Shown piece after piece: positions 24,427-32,500 of a stretch of DNA of 32,782 nucleotides. Each line of letters begins with the position of its first letter. Within the stretch, counting starts at the first letter, position 1. The position numbers and the translations under genes were made by a program. Under the pieces are notes generated by a model. It ran no database searches, was not told the DNA's origin, and worked only from the letters and a program-made list of their open reading frames with translations. This stretch comes from Bacteroidaceae bacterium (GTDB lineage: Bacteria > Bacteroidota > Bacteroidia > Bacteroidales > Bacteroidaceae), in assembly GCA_017617575.1 (NCBI GenBank), contig JAFZVY010000059.1:1-32782 (forward strand), given 5' to 3'.

Positions 24427-24523
24427 TGAATGGAAAACTAACGAAATAAACTATGAACTTAAGATTTGTGAGCAACCGCATAACCATATAACCGAAACAT
24501 TTTTTACAAACACATAAAACTAT

Positions 24524-25603
24524 ATGAAGAAACTATTATTCTGCCTGATGGCAATGATGTCGGTAATGACTATTACTGCTCAGAGTGTATATGACTACAG
24601 CGTGAAGGACGATGCAGGCAAGGACGTGTCTCTTGCCGACTACAAGGGTAAGGTGCTCCTGATTGTCAATACCGCAACCAAGTGTGGATTCACACCTCAG
24701 TACAAGGAACTGGAGGCTCTCTACGAGAAGTATCGCAAGCAAGGACTTGAGATTCTTGACTTCCCTTGTAACCAGTTTGGAGAACAGGCTCCTGGTACGA
24801 TAGCTGAGATTCATAAGTTCTGCACAGCAAATTTTGACATCAAATTCCCACAGTTCGACAAGATAGACGTGAACGGAGCTAACGCTCATCCTCTCTACAC
24901 TTACCTGAAGTCACAGAGGGAGTTCGGTGGCTTCGATCTGAATGACAAGATAGGCAAGTTGCTTGATGACATGTTCCGTAAGCAGGATGCCAACTACGAC
25001 AAGACTCCTGACATCAAGTGGAACTTCACCAAGTTCCTTGTGTCACGTGACGGACGCATCATCAACCGCTACGAGCCAACAGCCAAGAATGAAAGCATAG
25101 AGGCTGACATTGAGATGGAGCTTAACCCTGTGTTGAGTGCCATCATGGGACGTCGTTCCGTTCGCAAGTACCTCGACAAGGTGGTTGAGCATGAGAAGCT
25201 GGAAATCATCACTCGTGCTGGCATCAACGCACCAAGTGCCGTCAATCGTCAGCAGTGGCAGATACGTGTGGTGGAAGACCAGAAGCTGATGGCTGAATAC
25301 AGGAACATGTTTATGGGTGCTCCAAACATCATCTGCGTGTGTACTCCAAAGAATGAGACGGAATACAACGCTGGATTGATGAGCGAGAACATAATGATTG
25401 CGGCTCAGTCAATGGGATTGGGTACTGTGTGTCTTGGCGGCCCTGTAAGAGCCATCAATGCCGATGAAAAGTACAAGCCATTGCTTGACCGCCTCGACAT
25501 TCCTGACAACTACAAGCTCAGCTACATCATTGCCATTGGCTATCCTGCCGAACAGCCAAAGGCAAAGCCAAGGGATGCGTCAAAGGTCAAGTTCATCAAG
25601 TAA
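24524..25603 (+). CDS. Glutathione-peroxidase-like / nitroreductase fusion, exported
   Basis: A 359-aa protein with a signal peptide (1-20, MTITAQ) and two enzyme domains. Residues about 22-200 are a glutathione/thiol peroxidase: peroxidatic Cys54 in TATKCGFTPQY, FPCNQFGEQ with Gln88, and WNFTKFLV with Trp166-Asn167. Cys82 and Cys100 are candidate resolving residues. Residues about 203-359 are an FMN nitroreductase: GRRSVRKYL at 209-217, NAPSAVNRQQWQI, and the FMN-binding SMGLGTVCLGG region. No stop or frameshift separates them. The flavin domain could supply electrons to the peroxidase in the periplasm; that is inference. It stands alone and converges on the next gene with only 4 bases between. 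Confidence 0.9.
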   Translation: MKKLLFCLMAMMSVMTITAQSVYDYSVKDDAGKDVSLADYKGKVLLIVNTATKCGFTPQYKELEALYEKYRKQGLEILDFPCNQFGEQAPGTIAEIHKFCTANFDIKFPQFDKIDVNGANAHPLYTYLKSQREFGGFDLNDKIGKLLDDMFRKQDANYDKTPDIKWNFTKFLVSRDGRIINRYEPTAKNESIEADIEMELNPVLSAIMGRRSVRKYLDKVVEHEKLEIITRAGINAPSAVNRQQWQIRVVEDQKLMAEYRNMFMGAPNIICVCTPKNETEYNAGLMSENIMIAAQSMGLGTVCLGGPVRAINADEKYKPLLDRLDIPDNYKLSYIIAIGYPAEQPKAKPRDASKVKFIK

Positions 25604-25607
25604 TGCG

Positions 25608-26138
25608 TCAGAACTGGTAGCCAACGGCTATCCTCATGGCATTGTAACCATCTTCCTCCACGTACCTTGCACGTATCACGGAGGAATCGAATGACCTCTG
25701 TTGACTGTAATGCTGGTGTTCGTAGCCAATCGTGATGAATATCTCGTCAGAGCCTCGGCAACGGTAGGAAGCTCCAAGGCTTAATCCCATGCAACTGCCA
25801 CCGGAAGCCGATGACGTGAGTGCATACGAATAGCCGATGCTGCCTTCCACAAACGGAGTGAAGCGATGCGGAGTCGTCATGTCCCACCTTAGCGTGGCGT
25901 ATAGCGGCAGCAGTTCTGTTTCATACTTTGAAATACCTGTGCCTAATCCTGCGGAAAGGCGTGGGCGAAGGTAATACATAACTTTAGCGAATAGGTGTTT
26001 AGCATTATCCTGCGATTCGGGCAGAGGTATGCTGACACCTATTCCTGCTTGATAGTGCAACCTCTCGGATGTGTGTCGTTGTGCCATGGCGCAAAGACAT
26101 AATGTGCAACAGAGCAAGAGAGCGTTTGTTCTTTTCAT
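25608..26138 (-). CDS. Small outer-membrane beta-barrel protein
   Basis: A 176-aa protein with a signal peptide (1-19, CLCAMAQ) followed by about eight alternating strands, several starting or ending in aromatics (HYQAGIGVSIPL, RFTPFVEGSIGYSYAL, MGLSLGASYRC, IFITIGYEHQHY) and the C-terminal aromatic residue (MRIAVGYQF) expected of an outer-membrane barrel. It looks like a porin-family or OmpW/OmpX-like 8-strand barrel. It is the second gene of an operon: its ATG overlaps the stop of the upstream lipoprotein gene by 4 bases, implying coupled translation. Confidence 0.8.
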   Translation of the reverse strand: MKRTNALLLCCTLCLCAMAQRHTSERLHYQAGIGVSIPLPESQDNAKHLFAKVMYYLRPRLSAGLGTGISKYETELLPLYATLRWDMTTPHRFTPFVEGSIGYSYALTSSASGGSCMGLSLGASYRCRGSDEIFITIGYEHQHYSQQRSFDSSVIRARYVEEDGYNAMRIAVGYQF

Positions 26139-26860
26139 TTCAGTCGTATGTTTATTTGTTTTACAATGTTGAGAGCAGAGCTTATTCCGTTCATATCCGT
26201 GTGTACCTTGCCGTCAGAGCCGTCGGGCGAACTGTGTCCGATGAATGATGCCGTGAATGTTCCCTTGCCTGATGCCATGTCAATTTCAGCCTTGTAGATG
26301 AGGGCAGGTTGACCGCTTCCGTCCTCTCCTCCTGAATAGTAGGGACTGTTCACGTCGGCATCCTTGGTGTAGGTGTCATTGAAGTCCGTGGAGTGGTTCA
26401 CTTCCACCATCACGTAGTAGTGGCTCATGTCTTTCTTGTTCACATAATAAGTGTCAAAGCCTTTGCGAGGCGTGGCACCAGTCATGGCATCCGTCACGGG
26501 ATGATCCTTCGTAGGGCAGAATGAGCCATCATTGTTGCGAATGCCTCGTGAGTGACACCAGCAGGGTAGAGCCTCTTTCCTGTTGTTGCCATCAGCACCA
26601 ATCCAGCCTCCCGTTGCAGCCTTGCGTGACACGTACACCGTTGAGACGTACATTCCGTTAGTGTCCTCAATCCATATCGCTATCTGTGGCGGATTCTTCT
26701 TCTTGATGCCAAGAAAGAGAGGGTAGTCGTGCAACCAATTGTCTCCTTCCTTTATCTCCACACACATGCTGCCCGTCTCGTAGGCACTCAGTTTCTTGTC
26801 GCAACTTGCGAACACATGGCTGGTGATTATCACAGCCAGTAGAATAGTAAATTTGTACAT
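26135..26860 (-). CDS. Probable lipoprotein, DUF2271-like
   Basis: A 241-aa protein whose N-terminus ends in FASC (Cys19), a likely lipobox, so it may be anchored to a membrane. The middle carries PQIAIWIEDTNGMYVSTVYVSRKA and later TDAMTGATPRKGFDTYYV, patterns I associate with DUF2271 periplasmic proteins linked to flavin-based electron transfer. The match is from memory and only moderate. A CWCH pair lies near residue 100-103. It is the first gene of an operon with the small barrel. Composite element R3 lies immediately upstream, its octamer array ending 7 bases before the start. Confidence 0.65.
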   Translation of the reverse strand: MYKFTILLAVIITSHVFASCDKKLSAYETGSMCVEIKEGDNWLHDYPLFLGIKKKNPPQIAIWIEDTNGMYVSTVYVSRKAATGGWIGADGNNRKEALPCWCHSRGIRNNDGSFCPTKDHPVTDAMTGATPRKGFDTYYVNKKDMSHYYVMVEVNHSTDFNDTYTKDADVNSPYYSGGEDGSGQPALIYKAEIDMASGKGTFTASFIGHSSPDGSDGKVHTDMNGISSALNIVKQINIRLK

Positions 26861-26867
26861 TTTTATA

Positions 26868-27228
26868 AGTTTTTAAGTTCTCAATTTTTTAAGTTCTTAA
26901 GTTCTTGTGGAGTGATTTGCGCTGTGCGCCTATTGGAACTAAGTGAAGCGGTCTCACTGACCAAAGGGAAGTAAAAACAGGCAAGTACTTCTCTCACAGA
27001 CCGTATGGAGGTAAACAGAACAAAAACAAGAAAAAACAATTTTCTGAAAATTTTTTAACACAAAGGGCACGGAAGACACAGAGTTTTTCTTTGTACGGAT
27101 AAAATGAAACTCTGTTTTATTCTCTGAGTTCTCTCTCTGTGTTGAAAACAATCAGCGAACAGAGTAAACTCTATTTTTCACTCTTGACTCCGTCGAGCTA
27201 AAGGTTCACTCTTCACTTTTTCGTTGCA
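26868..27228 (-). repeat. Composite leader element, copy R3, upstream of the lipoprotein gene
   Basis: This is the most complete copy. In the direction of the lipoprotein gene it reads: GTGAAGAGTGAACCTTTAGC block (about 27224-27185), inverted-repeat hairpin (arms about 27143-27122 and 27083-27057), A/T segment, middle module (26974-26937), then five octamers (26907-26868). It aligns closely with R1 over about 270 bases. Confidence 0.85.
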
Positions 27229-27370
27229 AATCTACGTGTAAGGTAAATATGCTGCAATAGCTGGGGATGGAATGGAAAGGAACAGGGATGTAAACATACG
27301 AAAGTGACGAAATGCAAAGGCGAGGGGCAGAATGTAAGCATGAAAGGGCGTGTTTGTTAAAAATAAGAAG

Positions 27371-27378
27371 TACCTTTG
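27371..27378 (+). promoter_or_regulatory. Possible promoter -7 element of the LytTR gene
   Basis: TACCTTTG matches TAnnTTTG but the nearest upstream TTTG (27353-27356) is only 14 bases away. It lies 6 bases before the chosen ATG, so if used, the transcript would have almost no leader. Confidence 0.35.
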
Positions 27379-27383
27379 TGGAC

Positions 27384-28241
27384 ATGAAAAAGATAATAGA
27401 AGAATCAGGATTGATATCCATCGTGGCACTGTTTGTGCTGTCGTTCCTACAGCCGTTCGGCATCGAGCAGATGACGGACAGGAGGATGCCGTTCATCATA
27501 CTCATCTCACTTGTCGCATTTGTCGTGTCTGTCTTGTCTTTTGCGATTGAGAGGGCAGTGACGCACAGGGATGCAAGCACGGTCAAGGATATTTGCTTGT
27601 TCCATGTCATCAACATACCAATACTGTCAGCCGTCATCCTTTCGAGCATATCATGGTTCAGTTGGGGCAACCTTCACTCTGCATGGTACTGCACGCAGGG
27701 CGAGTTCTCCGTCATCAACTATCTTGTTATATGCGTTCAGGTGCTTCTCGTCTCCGTGTTCATCTTCGTGATGCAGGTGTACAGGTCAAAGAACGACAGG
27801 TTGCAGAAGGAGCTTGACATGATGAAGGCCATCAATGGGCAACTGGAACAGAGGACGGATGACGATGACACTGGAGGACGGAAACCGCATGATGTCATTA
27901 CGCTCACGGGCAATGCAAACAATGCCGTGCTTGAGGTGTGCGTGGAGAATATCATCTTCATTGAGTCGATGGGCAACTATGCCAACCTGTGCATACTGAA
28001 GGACTATAAGGTTGACAGTCAATCCCTGCGCATCACGATGAAGCAGCTGCGGCAGATACTTGACAAGTATCCATGTATGTTTGCCTGCCACAGGGCTTTC
28101 ATCGTCAATACCGACTACATACAATCCGTGTCTGGTCGCCACTCCACGGGTTACCAGCTCCAGATGTTCGGCACGGACAAGCTCATCCCCGTCAGCCGCA
28201 CTTACTCCGACGAGTTGGAACAAAGGATAATGAAGGATTAA
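27384..28241 (+). CDS. Membrane-bound LytTR-type transcription regulator
   Basis: A 285-aa protein with four predicted membrane segments (about 10-26, 36-56, 71-92, 108-132), a short coiled-coil linker (about 136-157, NDRLQKELDMMKAINGQLEQR) and a C-terminal LytTR DNA-binding domain (about 171-282; VENIIFIESMGNYANL, CHRAFIVN, LIPVSRTY). It lacks a receiver domain, so it is not a classical response regulator. The membrane part may sense a signal and the LytTR domain bind DNA at the membrane. Met at 27384 is used because the longer frame (from 27312) has no feature and the -7 element lies just before. Targets are unknown; the divergent lipoprotein/barrel operon is a candidate. Confidence 0.88.
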   Translation: MKKIIEESGLISIVALFVLSFLQPFGIEQMTDRRMPFIILISLVAFVVSVLSFAIERAVTHRDASTVKDICLFHVINIPILSAVILSSISWFSWGNLHSAWYCTQGEFSVINYLVICVQVLLVSVFIFVMQVYRSKNDRLQKELDMMKAINGQLEQRTDDDDTGGRKPHDVITLTGNANNAVLEVCVENIIFIESMGNYANLCILKDYKVDSQSLRITMKQLRQILDKYPCMFACHRAFIVNTDYIQSVSGRHSTGYQLQMFGTDKLIPVSRTYSDELEQRIMKD

Positions 28242-28305
28242 CGACGTGTAATACTAAACAAGTTTACTATAATTTGTGTCTTTGGTGCATATTGAAATTA
28301 CATAT

Positions 28306-28797
28306 ATGAAGGATTTTGCAGCAATAGATTTTGAGACGGCCAATTATGAGCGTTCATCCGTCTGTTCCGTGGGCATCGTCATTGTGCGTGACGGAGAGAT
28401 GGTCGATTCGTTTTATTCGCTTATTCAGCCAGAGCCAAACTATTACAACTACAGATGTTCGCAGGTTCACGGCTTATGCTCCGACGATACGGATGATGCA
28501 CCATTGTTCCCAGAGGTGTGGGCGCAGGTTGAGCCACTTATCGAGGGATTGCCATTGGTTGCACACAACAGGCCATTTGACGAGGGTTGCCTTAAAGCCG
28601 TCTTTCGTGTGTACCAGATGGATTATCCCGACTATGAGTTCTACGACACGCTATGCGTTGCGCGTCGCAAGTTCCGCCACCTGCCTAACCACCAGCTTCA
28701 CACCGTGGCTGCCGAATGCGGCTATTGCTTGGAGAACCATCACCATGCCTTGGCAGATGCCGAAGCATGTGCATGGATAGCACGAGAGATACTGTAA
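28306..28797 (+). CDS. DnaQ-like 3'-5' exonuclease
   Basis: A 163-aa protein of the DEDDh exonuclease superfamily, like the proofreading subunit of DNA polymerase III. Acidic residues are D8 and E10 (IDFET), D92 (HNRPFD), and the closing motif HHALAD with H146 and D151. It is a stand-alone nuclease, with no BRCT or polymerase domain. The 10-residue longer frame (from 28276) was rejected because DFAAIDFET is the normal N-terminus. It lies 64 bases after the LytTR gene on the same strand and is followed by a strong terminator, so the two could be co-transcribed. Confidence 0.92.
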   Translation: MKDFAAIDFETANYERSSVCSVGIVIVRDGEMVDSFYSLIQPEPNYYNYRCSQVHGLCSDDTDDAPLFPEVWAQVEPLIEGLPLVAHNRPFDEGCLKAVFRVYQMDYPDYEFYDTLCVARRKFRHLPNHQLHTVAAECGYCLENHHHALADAEACAWIAREIL

Positions 28798-28937
28798 AAA
28801 TGTGAATTCAAAAATAAGCATTGATTTTTATACGAGTAATTCGTTGTTATTAAACTCTTTGCGAGAACAATATCAACCAAAGTTTACATTTACGTATGTT
28901 TACGAGTATACGGAGGTGTTGTAAGTGTCATTTTAGT

Positions 28938-28987
28938 GTAATAAATAAAGCGGATTATCATGTTGATAATCCGCTTTTATTTATTAC
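28938..28987 (+). terminator. Terminator after the exonuclease gene
   Basis: A long stem of about 23 bp with a three-base loop: AAGCGGATTATCA (28948-28960) with its complement 28964-28976, extended by AT-rich pairs on both sides, then TTTTATTTATTA. Confidence 0.85.
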
Positions 28988-29316
28988 TATAGTCTTATTA
29001 TACATTTAAAAATATGGGGGGTAAATTAGGACATACCCATTCTGTTTTTGCATTAATATGTGATGTCTTTTCTCAAATATATAGTTGCGCTTGGTAACTA
29101 ACTACAATGCTATTTCAATTGATAATCCTAATATTATGTTTGTTCGTTCCTTCAATACTATTGTAATTAGTGTACTCAATATTGTTTTTTTCTTTCCTCA
29201 TAATTTTTGTTGACGGATAGTTTCTATTTATATGGAATACAAAAATATTTTATTGTTATTGCTCTGTTGAATAATTATTGTTACCTTTGGGCAGAAATTT
29301 AATCTTACTGAATTTT
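28988..29316. other. AT-rich gene-free stretch
   Basis: I see no coding frame, no strong promoter and no structured element between the terminator and the repeat upstream of the GH31 gene. Confidence 0.5.
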
Positions 29317-29490
29317 AACTTGTAGTTAAAGAGAAGTTAAAAAGAAGTTATATGGGAAGTTAAAAAGACGAATGCCTATCGCATCGTGATTTCAAAAACA
29401 ATCCGCAAAGGGTATCGTCTTTTTAACTACACTATAACTACTCTATAACTCCTTGCAAGTAAAGCGTAAGCGATACTTGCTAAAGTTGAG
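29317..29490. repeat. Dispersed inverted-repeat element, copy 2, upstream of the GH31 gene
   Basis: The left arm (29317-29370) has AGTTA units about 12 bases apart and ends TAAAAAGACG. A 45-base core (29371-29415) follows. The right arm starts CGTCTTTTTAACTAC at 29416 and ends CTTGCAAGTAAAGCGT near 29466, with a GCAAGTA/TACTTGC hairpin after it. The flanking arms have the same orientation as copy 1 (7928-8113), but the core aligns only as reverse complement. Confidence 0.8.
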
Positions 29491-29537
29491 TAATCTTTAC
29501 TTAATATTAATCATCAATTAAAACTAACCTAAACTAA

Positions 29538-32500
29538 ATGAAAAGGTTTTATCTTATGACGCTGTTGTCTGTTGTCGCATTGCAGACAAGAGCACAGGAC
29601 TACATGCTGACAAGTGGTAATGTGGTCACGGAAATATCGTTTTATTCGACCGACATAGTGAGGGTAATGAAGTACCAGTCGTCGGATGCCCTTGGCAAGA
29701 CCGACCCAAAGGTGGTGGTGACCATGACTCCGCAGACGGTAAGTCTCATGAAGAAGGAAGGTGCTCAGATTGACACTCTCCTTACGGAAAGGGTCATGGT
29801 TACTTGCAACAAGAGTACAGGGTTGCTCGGCTTCTACCGTCCAGACGGAACGGTACTCATCAAGGAACGTGCCAAGGCTACGTTCACCAAGCGTACGTCG
29901 CATACCATCGACCCTTATACCGTGTCACAGTCGTTCCGTCTCTCCTCTGGCGAGGCTATCTATGGCTTCGGACAGGTGCAGGACGGCAATCTTAATCATC
30001 GCAACACAAGCTACAGTCACATGGTACAAAACAATATGTCGGTATGGATGCCTTACTTCCATTCCACTCGTGGCTATGGCCTTTACTGGGACTTGTACGG
30101 TCCTTGTGACTTCAGCGACAACTCATCGACGGGTGCTACGTTCAAGACGGAGGCAGCTCATGCCGTCGATTACTATGTGCTGGTAGGTGCTGAAGGTGAT
30201 GGCGACGATGTTGTTCGTCGTGTACGTGAATTGACTGGTAAGGCTACGATGGTGCCTCTGTGGACATACGGCTATTTCCAGAGCAAGGAACGCTACCAGA
30301 GTGCCATGGAGACGCTTGAGGTCATGCAGAAGTACCGTTCGCTCAATGTCCCTCTCGACTGCGTGGTGCAGGATTGGCAGTACTGGGGCGACAACAACCA
30401 GTGGAACGCCATGGAGTTCCTCAATCCTCAGTTCAAGACCAACTACCCAAAGATGATTGACGGTCTTCATGCCGATGGTGCGCACCTGCTTATCTCGTTC
30501 TGGGCAAACTTCGGTCCTGACACTAAGCAGTACAAATACTTCAAGGAATACAACCAGCTGATGAAGCAAGGTAATGAGATAATGACAACCACTTATCCCG
30601 CAAACTCAGGAGTGGCAATCTACAGTCCTTATCAGAAGTCGGCTCGTGACTATTACTGGAACTGCCTCTATGACGGATTGGTAAGCAAGGGCGTGGATGC
30701 CTATTGGGTCGATTCGTCAGAGCCTGACCATTACCAAGGAGGCGACGACTGGGAGACAACCAACGACTTCGTGGTGCTGAACAAGGGTGGGGAAGACAAT
30801 GCCACACTCAACCCTCTGTCATTGGAGAGTCAGCACACATGGCGTTCGTTGCGCAACGTGTTCCCTCTTGTCCATGCCAGTGGAGTGTATGACGGACATC
30901 GTGCGCAGAAGTCAGAACTTACGGAGGCAAAGCGTGTGATGATAATGACTCGTTCGGGCTTCGTCGGTATGCAGCGCTATGGTGCAGGAACATGGAGCGG
31001 CGACATTACGGCATCGTGGGAGACACTTGCCAAGCAGATTCCTGCTGCCCTCAACTATTCAGCCTGTGGCATTCCGAGCTGGAACAGCGACATTGGCGGT
31101 TTCTTCAATGGCTCATACCAAGGAGCAGGACAGGCAACATACAATGAACTATACTGTCGCTGGATTCAGTTCGGCACATTCTGTACCATCATGCGTAGTC
31201 ATGGAGCAGGAACCGACCGCGCCATATATCAGTTTGGCAAGGAAGGCGAGAGCTACTATGACGTAATCAATCGCTATATCCACTTGCGCTATGCCTTGTT
31301 ACCATATATTTATAGTACGGCACGTCAGGTTCATGCCTCCGACTATTCGTTCATGCGTGCCATGGGTATTGCCTATCCATCGGATGCGACAGCCATTGCC
31401 CAGAAGGACGAGTTCATGTTTGGACGTGACCTTCTCGTAGCACCTGTCGTACAGGCTCAGGCAACGAAGCGTAGCGTCTATCTTCCAAAGGGAGATGACT
31501 GGACGGACATCTGGACGGGCGAACAGCATAATGGAGGAACGAGGGTGGCACGCAACGTCAATCTTGCTCTTATGCCTCTCTACGTGCGTCAAGGCTCTAT
31601 CCTTCCGTGGGGAGCTGACACACAGTATAGTTCACAGAGCAACTGGGACAATCTTGAGATTCGCATCTATCCCGGAGCTGATGGCTCGTTCACACTTTAT
31701 GAGGACGAACGTGACAACTACAACTATGAGAAGGGTAGTTACACAGAGATTCCTTTCACATGGGACGATGCCACTCACACGCTTACCATTGGAGCACGTC
31801 AAGGCTCGTTCGATGGTATGCTTGCCAACCGTACCTTCCGCATCGTGCTTGTCGATGCCGATAAGCACGTAGGCTTAGGCATCAAGCAGTCGGTACGTTT
31901 CAGTAAGGACGTAGCATACGACGGAAACGAGATAAAGGTACATATAGATAATGACAATCTCATTACGGAGGAAAGTTCAGTCGTCAAGTCCGTTCAGGTC
32001 ACTCCGACCGATGCAAAGCTGTTCCTTGGACAAACCAAGACTATTGCCGTAAATGCCTTGATGGGTGACGGAACGAAGCAGACGGTCACTCTCGATGCCG
32101 TGTTTGAGACAACCGACCCTAATATTGCCGTTGTTCGTGACGGAATCATCTATGCAGGTCAGCAGGAAGGACAGACGGATGTGAATATAACATACACCGA
32201 CGCCATGGGTACGGAGCATTATGCCACAATCAACGTGGATGTGTCCATTCCTGCAAACATATACACATGGAAGGCATACGACTGGTATCGCAATCGTGTG
32301 TCCGACCGCCTCTCAGCATCTGACATCTCCTACAGCAACAAGGACAACACCATTACCATCACCAAGAAAGGTGCTCAGAACATAGCACTCCGCTACAAGG
32401 AGCAGAAGTACATGGCTCCGGGTGTAAAGTATCTTGTGGTGGTTGCTACGGATGTGTCTAAGACAAAGACCGATTCACAGCTATGGTTCATCAATGGTCG

